DNA of 64,000 nucleotides from Promicromonospora sp. Populi (GTDB taxonomy: Bacteria > Actinomycetota > Actinomycetes > Actinomycetales > Cellulomonadaceae), in contig NZ_CP163528.1 in the NCBI RefSeq assembly GCF_041081105.1, positions 3,472,001-3,536,000 of the forward strand. Direction: 5' to 3'. How positions within the stretch are numbered: the stretch's first letter is position 1; every line of letters starts with the position of its first letter. The notes under the pieces are model-generated. The model did no database searches, was not told the origin of the DNA, and worked only from the letters and a program-made list of their open reading frames with translations. Positions 34,562 through 44,211 of this stretch are shown here, piece after piece. The position numbers and the translations under genes are program-made.

Positions 34562-34605
34562 GTTCATACGCTGTTCACCCCCGTGCACCGAGGTCGCCCT
34601 AAGGT
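34562..34605 (+). promoter_or_regulatory. PHO box and -10 element of the secreted phosphatase-fold gene
   Basis: Two adjacent 11-base units, GTTCATACGCT (34562-34572) and GTTCACCCCCG (34573-34583), match the PhoP direct-repeat consensus of actinobacteria; the second is the textbook unit. A TAAGGT (34600-34605) fits the TANNNT -10 element at the distance expected if the box replaces the -35. The gene starts at 34671. Phosphate-starvation induction follows as inference. Confidence 0.65.
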
Positions 34606-34670
34606 GACGGACGCGGACCGCCGACGAAGGCTGGGCCGACCCGAAGAATCGCACGTCAGAAGGAGCAGTC

Positions 34671-35963
34671 ATGCGAGCCAGTACTCCCGTGCGCCTGACC
34701 AGCGCCGCCGCGGCAGCGACCCTGCTGGCCGGGGCCTTCCTCGCCTCGGCGAGCACGGCCTCGGCAGGCACGACGGCAGGCACCTCGGCAGGCACGACCC
34801 AGGCCACCACGAGCCGGCCCAGCCCCCGGCCCAAGACCCTGCGCGCCGCGACGTACAACCTGTCGCTCAACCGGGCGGTGGAGGGTGAGCTCGTCGCCGA
34901 CCTGTCCAGCGGCGACGACGTCCAGGCCGCGACGGTGGCCGAGGTCATCCAGCACGCGAACCCCGACATCGTGCTGCTGAACGAGTTCGACTACTCCGGC
35001 GACGCCGACCCGTACGCCGCCGCGGACCTGTTCCGCGAGAACTACCTCGAGGTGCCGCAGGGCACCGGCAAGCCCGTCGAGTACCCGTACGCGTTCGTCG
35101 CGCCGTCGAACACCGGGATCCCGAGTGGGTTCGACCTGAACAACAACGGGACCGTCGGGGGCGGCGACGACGCCCTCGGCTTCGGCCTGTTCCCGGGGCA
35201 GTACGGCATGGTCGTGCTCTCCAAGTACCCGATCCAGGTGGGCCAGGTCCGCACGTTCCAGGACTTCAAGTGGGCGGACATGCCGGGCGCGCTCCTGCCG
35301 GACGACCCCACCACCGCCGCCCCGGCCGACTGGTACTCGGCCGAGGAGCTGGCGGTCCTGCCGCTGTCGAGCAAGTCGCACTGGGACGTCCCGGTGCGGG
35401 TCGGCCGCGAGACGGTGCACGTGCTGGCCGCGCACCCCACCCCGCCGTCGTTCGACGGCGTGGAGGACCGCAACGGGCTGCGCAACCACGACGAGATCCG
35501 GTTCTGGGCCGACTACGTGCGCGGCGGCTGGGCCGCCCGCTACCAGTACGACGACCAGGGCCGCCGCGGCGGCCTGCGCCCCGGCTCGTCGTTCGTCATC
35601 GTCGGCGACTACAACGCCGACCCCGTGGACGGCGACTCCGTGGACTCTGCGATCGACCAGCTCCTGGACAACTGGCGCATCACCGACCCGAAGGCGACGT
35701 CGGCGGGCGCCCCCGAGGCCTCGGCACTCCAGGCGGGCGCGAACCTCACCCACGTGGGCAACCCCAAGTTCGACACCGCCGACTTCGCCGACACCGCGCC
35801 CGGCAACCTGCGCGTCGACTACGTCCTGCCGTCGCGCGACCTGCGCGTCCGCGACGCGGGCGTCTTCTGGCCGGCCAGCACCAACCCGCTGTCCCGCCTG
35901 ACGGGCGTCTTCCCGTTCCCCAGCAGCGACCACCGCCTGACCTGGACCGACCTCAAGCTCTGA
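34671..35963 (+). CDS. Secreted endonuclease/exonuclease/phosphatase-family protein
   Basis: A 430-residue exported enzyme of the DNase I-like (EEP) fold. The signal peptide ends near ASTASAGT. LRAATYNLSLNRA, DIVLLNEFDYSG (catalytic Glu), VLAAHPTPP, FVIVGDYNADPVDGDS (Asp/Asn) and SSDHRLTWTDLKL (Asp-His) give all core motifs. Secreted actinobacterial members are phosphodiesterases, nucleases or phosphatases that free phosphate. ATG 34671 follows AGAAGGAG. The PHO box upstream strengthens a phosphate-scavenging role. It ends in a strong bidirectional hairpin. Confidence 0.92.
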   Translation: MRASTPVRLTSAAAAATLLAGAFLASASTASAGTTAGTSAGTTQATTSRPSPRPKTLRAATYNLSLNRAVEGELVADLSSGDDVQAATVAEVIQHANPDIVLLNEFDYSGDADPYAAADLFRENYLEVPQGTGKPVEYPYAFVAPSNTGIPSGFDLNNNGTVGGGDDALGFGLFPGQYGMVVLSKYPIQVGQVRTFQDFKWADMPGALLPDDPTTAAPADWYSAEELAVLPLSSKSHWDVPVRVGRETVHVLAAHPTPPSFDGVEDRNGLRNHDEIRFWADYVRGGWAARYQYDDQGRRGGLRPGSSFVIVGDYNADPVDGDSVDSAIDQLLDNWRITDPKATSAGAPEASALQAGANLTHVGNPKFDTADFADTAPGNLRVDYVLPSRDLRVRDAGVFWPASTNPLSRLTGVFPFPSSDHRLTWTDLKL

Positions 35964-35976
35964 CCTCCGGGTACGA

Positions 35977-36028
35977 GGAACGGGACGGGGGATGGTGCGG
36001 CAGGCCGCACCATCCCCCGTCCCGTTCC
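35977..36028. terminator. Bidirectional terminator, 24-bp perfect stem
   Basis: Arms 35977-36000 and 36005-36028 pair perfectly over 24 bp around a 4-base loop. It lies between the convergent EEP-family gene (stop 35963) and livF (stop 36044) and would end transcription from both sides. Confidence 0.92.
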
Positions 36029-36043
36029 GGAAGCAACCAACAA

Positions 36044-36804
<761 letters not shown>

Positions 36805-36808
<4 letters not shown>

Positions 36809-37884
36809 CGCTTTTCCTCCTCGGCCTCGAGCCGGGCGAGCACCGCGGGGTCGAGCAGCGAGTCGTCCCCGAGGTCGGTGTCGTGGTGCGCCCCCAGGTA
36901 GGCGTCGATCACTGCCTGGTCCTGCATGACGGACTTGGGCGGGCCTTCGGCCACGATCCTGCCCTCCGCCATGACCACCACCCAGTCGGAGATGTGTCGC
37001 ACCGCGTGCATGTCGTGCTCGACGAACAGCACGGTCATGCCGTCGTCGCGCAGCGACTGGATGTGGTGCAGCAGGGACTGCACCAGCGCGGGGTTCACAC
37101 CGGCCATGGGCTCGTCGAGCATGATCATGGTCGGGTTGGTCATCAGGGCCCGCGCCATCTCGAGGAGCTTGCGCTGACCGCCGGACAGGGAGCCGGCGAA
37201 GTCGTCCTTCTTGGTGTCGAGCTTGAACCGGCCGAGGATCTCCAGCGCCCGCTCGGTGTTCCGCTTCTCCGTGCCCGCCCAGAGCGGGCGCACCAGGGAG
37301 CCGAACAGGTTCTCGCCCGGGTTGTCCATCGCGGCGAGCAGCATGTTCTGCATGACCGTCAGGCGCGAGAGCGCCTTGGTGAGCTGGAACGTGCGGACCA
37401 TGCCGTTGCGCGCCACCTTGGCGGCGCCCATGCCCGCGAGCGACTTGCCCTCGAACGACCACGTGCCCTGGTTGGGCTTGTCGAACCCGGTGAGCAGGTT
37501 GAAGAACGTCGTCTTGCCCGCACCGTTGGGACCGATCAGGGCAGTGATGACGCCGCGCTGGACCTCCAGGTGGCCGACGTCGACGGCGGTCATGCCGCCG
37601 AACCGGCGCTGCACGTCGTCGACCAGCATGATCGGGTCCGGCTTGCTGACGCCGACCTTCGGGTCGACTCCGGCCAGGACGTGCTCGGCCGCCTTGGCAG
37701 CCGCGGAGTCGCTGCGTTCGACGGCGTCCAGCGCCTCGACCGTGCTCTCGGGCTCTGTCACCTCAGTCACTGTGTTCTCCGTCGTCGGGGCGGTCGTCGC
37801 ATCGGGAGTCTCGTCAGGAGTCTCGACGGGCGCCTGGGCGGGCGTCTCGTCAGGGGCCGCATCGGGCTTCGTCTCATCGGACAT
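36805..37884 (-). CDS. livG: Branched-chain amino acid ABC transporter ATPase LivG, with acidic N-terminal extension
   Basis: A 359-residue protein, about 90 longer than normal LivG. The ATPase begins near residue 84 (PIMLVDDVQRRFGGMTAV) with Walker A LIGPNGAGKTTFFNLLTG, signature LSGGQRKLLEMARAL and Walker B MIMLDEPMAGVNP. The first 80 residues are Asp/Glu/Thr/Pro-rich (DETPAQAPVETPDETPDATT) and look disordered. ATG 37884 has a good AAGGAG site, so the extension seems real. Its start overlaps the end of livM by 11 bp. Confidence 0.92.
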
Positions 37885-38863
37885 CGAAGGCGAGCTCCTT
37901 CTTGTTCCCCAGTATTCCTTGTGGCCGGAAGATGACGAGGAGCATGAGCGTCACGCCGACGAGCAGTCCACCGATCTGCTCGACCATCGTGCTCGACACG
38001 ATGCCCTCCAGGCCCTCACGCATGCCCGCGCGGAGCAGCATGTAGACCGCGAAGAAGAGCATGGAACCCAGCACCGGGCCGAACAGGGTGGCGGCGCCAC
38101 CGAGCAGGAGCACCGTCCACACGAAGAACGTGAGCGAGCGGCCCATGGAGTCGGGGGCGATCGACCGGGGCAGCACGTAGAGCATGCCCGCGAGCGAACC
38201 GCACATGCCGCCGAGCACGAGCGCCTGCATCTTGTAGGAGAAGACGTTCTTGCCGAGGGCGCGGACGGCGTCCTCGTCCTCGCGGATGCCCTTCAGCACG
38301 CGGCCCCAGGGGCTGCGCGTGAGGAGCCAGATCACCAGGACCGCGATGAGCACCACGGCCCAGGCGAACAGCCGGGTCCACCACGAGTCGGAACCCGTGA
38401 ACACGTATTCGAGGGGTCCGAACGCGCCGCGCTCCGGCGCTGCCGGCAGGAACGACAGGTCCTGGAAGGTCGCCTTGAAGGAGTTACCCGTAAGGCCCGC
38501 CGCGCCGCCGGTCCATTCCTGGAACACGGTGGCACGGCCGAGCATTCGGATGATCTCCGCGGCGGAGATGGTCACGATCGCCAGGTAGTCCCCCCGGAGC
38601 TGCAGCGTGGGCAGACCAAGGATGAACGCGAAGAGCGCGCCGGCCGCGAGCGAGACGAGCAGGGCGAGCCAGAACGGCGCGCCGGAAATCGTGGCGATGC
38701 CGAAGCCGTAGGCGCCCAGCAGCATGAAGCCTGCCTGCCCCATGTTGAGGAGGCCGGTGAACCCGAAGTGCAGGTTGAGGCCGATAGCGGCCAGCGCCAT
38801 GGCGGCGGTGGTCGGAGCGATGAGCTCGGCGAGCGCCTGGGTGAGGATGCGGCTCAGTTCCAT
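37874..38863 (-). CDS. livM: Branched-chain amino acid ABC transporter permease LivM
   Basis: A 329-residue permease with 8-9 helices. GLNLHFGFTGLLNMGQAGFMLLGAY and the LPTLQLRGDYLAIVTISAAEIIR region are LivM hallmarks; the coupling segment SPWGRVLKGIREDEDAVRALGKN follows. It forms the channel with LivH. ATG 38863 has a strong AAAGGAGAACC site. Confidence 0.94.
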   Translation of the reverse strand: MELSRILTQALAELIAPTTAAMALAAIGLNLHFGFTGLLNMGQAGFMLLGAYGFGIATISGAPFWLALLVSLAAGALFAFILGLPTLQLRGDYLAIVTISAAEIIRMLGRATVFQEWTGGAAGLTGNSFKATFQDLSFLPAAPERGAFGPLEYVFTGSDSWWTRLFAWAVVLIAVLVIWLLTRSPWGRVLKGIREDEDAVRALGKNVFSYKMQALVLGGMCGSLAGMLYVLPRSIAPDSMGRSLTFFVWTVLLLGGAATLFGPVLGSMLFFAVYMLLRAGMREGLEGIVSSTMVEQIGGLLVGVTLMLLVIFRPQGILGNKKELAFDVR

Positions 38864-38876
38864 GATGGTTCTCCTT

Positions 38877-40313
38877 TCAGCCGATCCGCTCGGCGCGGCC
38901 GAGCAGGCCCTGGGGCCGCAGCAGCAGCACGAGGATGAGGATCACGAGGGCCGACGCGTACCGCAGGTCGCTCGGCATCCCGGGGATGAGGGTGGACATC
39001 TCGACGACGAGGCCGATCACGAGGGAGCCGAGCAGGGCGCCGTACGCCGTGCCCAGGCCACCGAGGGTGACGGCGGCGAACATCAGCAGCAGCAGGAGCA
39101 TGCCGAGCGACCAGTTGAACGAGCCGAACGAGATGGCCAGCAGCATGCCCGCGAGGCCCGCGAACCCCGCGGACATGACCCACACGATGCGGATGATGCG
39201 GTCGGGGTTGATGCCGGTGGCCGCCGCGAGTGCCGGGTTGTCCGACACGGCGCGCGTGGCGCGTCCGATCCGGGTTCGGGTGAGGAACCAGGCGATGAAC
39301 AGGATCACCAGGACGGCAACCCCCATCGAGATCCACGACACCGTGCTCAGCGTGATGCCGGCGAGCTCCAGGGGCCGGGGGTTCTGCGGTAGGACGCGGA
39401 GCGACCGCCCGCCGATGACCATCTGGATGGCGTACTGCAGCGCGAGCGCCAGACCGATGGTCACGATCATCATCTGTGTGACCGGGGTGCCGCGCTTGCG
39501 CAACGGTCCCCAGATGGCGGCGTCCTGCAGCCAGCCGGTTCCGGCGCAGACCGCGATGACCAGGATCACGGTGAGCCAGACCGGCAGGTTCAGCCAGTTG
39601 ATGCCGATGAAGCCGAACATGGCGCCGAGCGTCACCTGCTCGCCGTGGGAGAAGCTGGACAGCCCGGTCGTGCCGTAGATGAGGCTGATGCCCACCGAGG
39701 CGAGGGCGAGCAGCAGGCCGAAGCGGATGCCGGAGCCGAACTGCTGCCAGATCTGCTGGAAGGACGGGCCGCCTCGCGTGGTGGTGTCGGCGCCGCCGAG
39801 GCCTTCGTCGACGGGTGCGGTGCCGTCGGTCGCCGCGTCGGTCGGCTCGCTGCTCCCGGTCTCGCCGTCGGAGGGAGCCTCGGAGGGCTCGCTCTCGGGC
39901 GGCGTGGTGCCGAGGTTGAACGCGGCGCGCGCGGAGATGCCGGTCTGTGCCGTGACCTGCCGTTCGGTGGCGTCGGGGAACAGCCCGTCCGGGACGGTCG
40001 TCTCGTCGAGGGTGAGCGTGTAGCTGCCGACTTCCGGCACCTCTACCGAGGCCGGACCTTCCGCGCTGGTGGTCACTTCTGTTTCGAACCCCGCACCCGA
40101 GACGGTGACGCCGACGTCCGGGACGGGATTGTTCTCCTCGTCCAGGACGATGGCCACGACACAGGCGGTCGAGCCGTCAGGGGTGCAATCGGCGGCGGGC
40201 GCTTCGGCGGCCATGGCTGGCGCCGCAGCGAGCACGGCTGGAATAGCCGCTGCCGCGAGCGTGGCGAGCAGCCTCCGCGCGGCCGTCGCGAGGTTCGGTC
40301 GGTCGGCTGTCAT
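38877..40313 (-). CDS. livH: Branched-chain amino acid ABC transporter permease LivH with N-terminal exported beta-sandwich domain
   Basis: A 478-residue permease, about 180 longer than classical LivH. Residues about 185-478 are LivH (ISLIYGTTGLSSFSHGEQVT, SVGISLIYG, GLALALQYAIQ). In front lie a signal-peptide-like helix (ATLAAAAIPAVLAAAPAMA), a domain of about 95 residues with ACVVAIVLDEENNPVPDVGV and YTLTLDETTVPDG like a carboxypeptidase-regulatory/Ig-type sandwich, then an acidic Ser/Pro/Glu linker. ATG 40313 follows GGAGGAC. The domain should sit outside the membrane, perhaps to dock the binding protein; that role is inference. Confidence 0.9.
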   Translation of the reverse strand: MTADRPNLATAARRLLATLAAAAIPAVLAAAPAMAAEAPAADCTPDGSTACVVAIVLDEENNPVPDVGVTVSGAGFETEVTTSAEGPASVEVPEVGSYTLTLDETTVPDGLFPDATERQVTAQTGISARAAFNLGTTPPESEPSEAPSDGETGSSEPTDAATDGTAPVDEGLGGADTTTRGGPSFQQIWQQFGSGIRFGLLLALASVGISLIYGTTGLSSFSHGEQVTLGAMFGFIGINWLNLPVWLTVILVIAVCAGTGWLQDAAIWGPLRKRGTPVTQMMIVTIGLALALQYAIQMVIGGRSLRVLPQNPRPLELAGITLSTVSWISMGVAVLVILFIAWFLTRTRIGRATRAVSDNPALAAATGINPDRIIRIVWVMSAGFAGLAGMLLAISFGSFNWSLGMLLLLLMFAAVTLGGLGTAYGALLGSLVIGLVVEMSTLIPGMPSDLRYASALVILILVLLLRPQGLLGRAERIG

Positions 40314-40564
40314 CTGCCGGGTCCTCCGTCGGTTCTGGTGTGTAGTGCTCCGAGGTCTCGGTGCCGCACGATGCCAGGATGATTCAGTCCTGCTTAACCA
40401 GGCCTGCATCAAACTGATGGCATCGGCGTGCCGAGAGTGTAGCCGTGCGATGTGTCACTGGTTACACGCACCCGTCACACCAGGGTCACGATGTCCCACC
40501 GTCGACGGGCAGGTCGGACATCGTTAACCCCACGCCGGCAAGGCGCCGCGGCTAGGCTGACGCG

Positions 40565-42868
40565 GTGTCCGAAGACGCCATGCCGGCCCGAGCGGCCTCC
40601 CCAGCACCCGATGGATCGACCACTTCCGTGCGTGTCCCGGCCTCGTCCGGGCCCGCCCCGCACGCTCCCGAGCTCCTCACCGCCGCGCCCGAACCCCCCT
40701 TGACGGTGCGCCGGCCCACCGAGCGCACCTTCCACGGCGACACGTTCGTCGACGACTACGAGTGGCTCCGCGACAAGGAGGACCCCGAGGTCGTAGCGCA
40801 CCTGGAGGCGCAGAACGCCTGGACCCTGGCGCGCCAGGAGCATCTTGCGCCGCTGCGGCAGACCCTGTTCGACGAGATCAAGGGCCGCACCCTGGAGACC
40901 GACCTCTCGGTCCCCGCACGTGACGGCGACTGGTGGTACTACGCCCGCACTGTCGAGGGCCAGCAATACCCGATCCACGCCCGCTACCCCGTTGCCGGCC
41001 CGGACGACTGGACGCCTCGCGTCCTTGAGCCCGGCACGCCCGTGCCGGGCGAGCAGGTGCTCCTGGACCAGAACGTCGAGGCCGAGGGTCACGACTTCTT
41101 CGCGCTGGGTTCGTTCGACGTGTCCGACGACGGCGGCCGCCTGCTCTACGCGACCGACACCGAGGGCGACGAGCGCTACACGCTGCGGGTCCGGGACCTG
41201 GCCACGGGTGCGGACCTGCCGGACGAGGTCCGGGAGATCGCGCCCGGCGCTCTGTTCGCGCCCGACGGCGAGCACGTCTTCTACCTGACCGTCGACGACG
41301 CCTGGCGGCCCTGGCGAGTCTGGCGGCATCTGCTCGGCACGCCCAAGGCCGACGACGTGCTCGTCTTCGAGGAGCCCGACGAGCGCTTCTGGGTGAACGC
41401 CGGGCTGTCCCGGTCGAAGAAGTACCTGCAGCTCGACCTCGGCTCCAAGGTGACGAACGAGACGTGGCTGCTGGAGGCGGACAACCCGACCGGCGAGTTC
41501 TGGGTCGTGTGGCCCCGCCGCGAGGGTGTTGAGTACTCGGTGGAGCACGCGGTGCTGCCGGACTCAGCAGGTCAGGCCGTGGACTCGCTGCTGATCCTGC
41601 ACAACCAGGACGCCCTGAACTTCGAGCTCGTCAGCTCCCCGGTGCCCGCGCCCGGCGAGACGGTGACCCCGGAGGCGGCAACCGTCGTCGTGCCGCACGA
41701 TCCTGGAGTGCGGCTGGAGGGTGTGAGCGCCAGCGAGCGCTACCTGGTGCTCTACTACCGTCGCGCGGCGATCTCCCGGTCGGCGGTGCTGCAGCTGCCG
41801 CAGGCAGAGGCCCCGCAGGCCGAGCCCTTCGCCTGGGACTTCCAGGAGCTCTCGTTCGGTCAGCCGCTGGAGTCCGTCGGCGCGGGGGTGGGCGCGTGGG
41901 AGCAGCCCAACCTCAAGGTCGGCTACACGTCGTTCGTCACCCCGCAGTCGCTCTACCTGTACGACGTCGCTTCCGGCGAGCGCACGCTGCTCAAGCAGCA
42001 GCCGGTGCTCGGCGGTTACGACGCCGCCGACTACGACCAGCGCCGCCAGTGGGCCGTCGCCGAGGACGGCACCCGCGTCCCGATCTCCCTGGTCTGGCGC
42101 AGAGACAAGGTGCAGTTCGTTGCCGGCGAACAGGGTGGCGACCCCGTCGAGCCCGCCCCGCTCTTCCTGTACGGGTATGGCGCGTACGAGTCCTCGATCG
42201 ACCCGTACTTCTCCGTCGGCCGCCTGAGCCTGCTGGACCGCGGCGTCGTCTTCGCGGTCGCGCACGTGCGTGGCGGCGGCGAGATGGGCCGCGCCTGGTA
42301 CAACGACGGCAAGCTCGCCGCCAAGCGGAACACGTTCACCGACTTCGTGGCCTGCGGGCGGCATCTCGTCGAGGCCGGCTGGACGGCGCCGGACCGGCTG
42401 GTGGCCGACGGCGGCAGCGCCGGCGGTCTGCTCATGGGCGCGGTCACCAACCTGGCGCCCGAGCTGTTCGCGGGGGTGCTCGCCGGGGTCCCGTTCGTGG
42501 ACGCGCTGACATCGATGCTCGACCCGACGCTCCCCCTGACCGTTACCGAACGGGACGAGTGGGGCGACCCGCTGAACGACTCCGAGGTCTACGCGTACAT
42601 GCGCTCGTACACGCCGTACGAGAACGTGCCCGACGACGCCCGGCACTACCCCCCGATCCTCGCCACCACGAGCTTCAACGACACCCGCGTCCTGTACGTG
42701 GAGCCGGCGAAGTGGGTGGCGCGGCTCCAGGCCGCTGGGGCGCCCGCGATGCTGAAGATCGAGATGTCCGGCGGGCACGGCGGCGTCTCGGGGCGCTACT
42801 CGGCGTGGGAGCAGGTCGCGTTCGAGCACGCGTGGACGCTGGACGTGCTGGGCCTGTCCGACCACTGA
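40565..42868 (+). CDS. ptrB: S9-family peptidase (oligopeptidase B-like)
   Basis: A 767-residue prolyl-oligopeptidase-family enzyme. The N-terminal part has EYEWLRD-like DDYEWLRDKEDPEV, then a seven-bladed propeller. The hydrolase domain has nucleophile Ser in DGGSAGGLLMG, Asp in TTSFNDTRV and His in SGGHGGVSGR; AHVRGGGEMGRAWYNDGK is typical of oligopeptidase B, which cuts after Lys/Arg in short peptides. GTG 40565 is the start; the first 40 residues are Ala/Pro-rich and not conserved. It is cytosolic (no signal peptide), divergent from livH, and ends in a hairpin shared with the lpqI gene. Confidence 0.9.
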   Translation: MSEDAMPARAASPAPDGSTTSVRVPASSGPAPHAPELLTAAPEPPLTVRRPTERTFHGDTFVDDYEWLRDKEDPEVVAHLEAQNAWTLARQEHLAPLRQTLFDEIKGRTLETDLSVPARDGDWWYYARTVEGQQYPIHARYPVAGPDDWTPRVLEPGTPVPGEQVLLDQNVEAEGHDFFALGSFDVSDDGGRLLYATDTEGDERYTLRVRDLATGADLPDEVREIAPGALFAPDGEHVFYLTVDDAWRPWRVWRHLLGTPKADDVLVFEEPDERFWVNAGLSRSKKYLQLDLGSKVTNETWLLEADNPTGEFWVVWPRREGVEYSVEHAVLPDSAGQAVDSLLILHNQDALNFELVSSPVPAPGETVTPEAATVVVPHDPGVRLEGVSASERYLVLYYRRAAISRSAVLQLPQAEAPQAEPFAWDFQELSFGQPLESVGAGVGAWEQPNLKVGYTSFVTPQSLYLYDVASGERTLLKQQPVLGGYDAADYDQRRQWAVAEDGTRVPISLVWRRDKVQFVAGEQGGDPVEPAPLFLYGYGAYESSIDPYFSVGRLSLLDRGVVFAVAHVRGGGEMGRAWYNDGKLAAKRNTFTDFVACGRHLVEAGWTAPDRLVADGGSAGGLLMGAVTNLAPELFAGVLAGVPFVDALTSMLDPTLPLTVTERDEWGDPLNDSEVYAYMRSYTPYENVPDDARHYPPILATTSFNDTRVLYVEPAKWVARLQAAGAPAMLKIEMSGGHGGVSGRYSAWEQVAFEHAWTLDVLGLSDH

Positions 42869-42872
42869 CCCG

Positions 42873-42903
42873 GTAGCCCCCGCGGCCGGCCAGCGGGGGC
42901 TAC
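42873..42903. terminator. Bidirectional terminator overlapping the lpqI stop codon
   Basis: Arms GTAGCCCCCGC (42873-42883) and GCGGGGGCTAC (42893-42903) are perfect, with a 9-base loop. It separates the convergent S9 peptidase and glycoside hydrolase genes, and the right arm contains the hydrolase stop codon. Confidence 0.85.
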
Positions 42904-44192
42904 AGGCTGGCCTTGGCCGCGACGACCCGGGCCGCCGCCGCATCCACCTTCGCGGCGAAGGCCGGGTCGGCGCGCGCTGCCTCGACCAGCGCGTCCACCA
43001 TCGCGGGCGCGACGGACGGCTTGGCCGAGGCGAGCACCAGGTCCACCCCGGCGTCGACGGCGCGGACCGCGCGCTCGCCCGCGGGAACACTCTGGACCTG
43101 CACCGCCGCTGACAGGTCGTCGGAGATGATGACGCCGTCGAACCCAAGCTCACGCACCAGGCCCACAGCCTTCGGGCTGAACACGGCCGGCGCGTCCGGG
43201 TCGATCCGCGTGTAGATCGCGGACGACATCATGACGAGGCCGGAGCCCGCCTCGATACCCGCGTCGAACACGGCTACCGACGCGGCGTCCGGGCCGGTGA
43301 CCTTGTCGGTCACGCCGGCCGTGGTGTCGGTGTTCGCGGTGACCCGGCCCAGGCCGGGGAAGTGCTTGATCGACGTCTGCACACCCGCGTCGCGCTGGCC
43401 CTGCGCGAACGCGTTGCCGTGCGTGATCACGGACTGGGCCGTATACCCGTAGTTGCGCGCGAAGACGCCGATCGGCGGGTTCGACGCCGCGGTCTTGGCC
43501 GGCACGAGGTCGAGCACCGGCGCCAGGTTGAGGTTCACACCCGCGGCCGCGAGCTCGGCGCCCCAGGTCCGGGAGCGGGCGCGCAGGTCGGGTGCGGACA
43601 GCTTCGCCTGGTCGAGCGCGCTGGGTATGTCGCTGAACCCCTGCCCCCGCAGCACCTGGACCTCGCCGCCCTCCTGGTCCGTGGCGACGTAGAGCGGGGC
43701 GCGCTCCTGGGCGCCCGCCGCGATCGCGGCATCGACCAGGTTCTTCACCGGCTGGCGGCCGGCCTTGGTGCGGCCGTGCAGGAAGACGCCGCCGATCCGC
43801 TGCTGTTGCAGCATGTCGAACGTCGGCTGGAACGGACCCTTCAGCGGGAGGCCGACCATCACGATCTGGCCCACCTTGTCCGTCAGGGACCAGCCGGCCA
43901 CTAGCGACAGGTCCGGGGCGCCGGGCGCCGGCGTCGGCGCATCGGTGGGGCCGGCGGTAGGTTCGCCTGGTGAACCGCCGTCGGACGGATTGCCCGGACC
44001 GGCCGGCGAGACGGTCGGCGACGGGGAGCTCGACGGTGAGCTGGGCTGGGTCTCGGGCTGGCCGCTTGACTGGACGGGTCCGGGCAGCGCGGTCGGATCG
44101 GGCTCCGCCGTCTGGCCGGTGCAGCCCGCGGCCAGCGCCCCGACCGTGAGGACTGCCGCGATGACCAGCCCGAGCGGGCGAAAACGGCTCAT
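42900..44192 (-). CDS. GH3 beta-N-acetylglucosaminidase lipoprotein (LpqI-like)
   Basis: A 430-residue lipoprotein. The lipobox is GALAAGC, then a Pro/Ser/Thr-rich linker (about residues 30-90), then a GH3 domain with APLYVATDQEGGEVQVL, KHFPGLGRVTANTDTT and the nucleophile Asp in GVIISDDLSAAV. KHFPGLGRVT is the mycobacterial LpqI variant of the NagZ KHFPGHG motif. It should trim N-acetylglucosamine from peptidoglycan fragments for recycling at the outer face of the membrane. ATG 44192 follows GAGGACC. The threonine aldolase gene precedes it by 19 bp. Confidence 0.9.
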   Translation of the reverse strand: MSRFRPLGLVIAAVLTVGALAAGCTGQTAEPDPTALPGPVQSSGQPETQPSSPSSSPSPTVSPAGPGNPSDGGSPGEPTAGPTDAPTPAPGAPDLSLVAGWSLTDKVGQIVMVGLPLKGPFQPTFDMLQQQRIGGVFLHGRTKAGRQPVKNLVDAAIAAGAQERAPLYVATDQEGGEVQVLRGQGFSDIPSALDQAKLSAPDLRARSRTWGAELAAAGVNLNLAPVLDLVPAKTAASNPPIGVFARNYGYTAQSVITHGNAFAQGQRDAGVQTSIKHFPGLGRVTANTDTTAGVTDKVTGPDAASVAVFDAGIEAGSGLVMMSSAIYTRIDPDAPAVFSPKAVGLVRELGFDGVIISDDLSAAVQVQSVPAGERAVRAVDAGVDLVLASAKPSVAPAMVDALVEAARADPAFAAKVDAAAARVVAAKASL

Positions 44193-44211
44193 GGTCCTCA
44201 GTCTCGCCCCA

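Noticed and set aside
40313..40412. Longer livH start at 40412
   Set aside because: The extra 33 residues are Arg/Ser/His-rich and lie before a good signal peptide and GGAGGAC ribosome site at ATG 40313.
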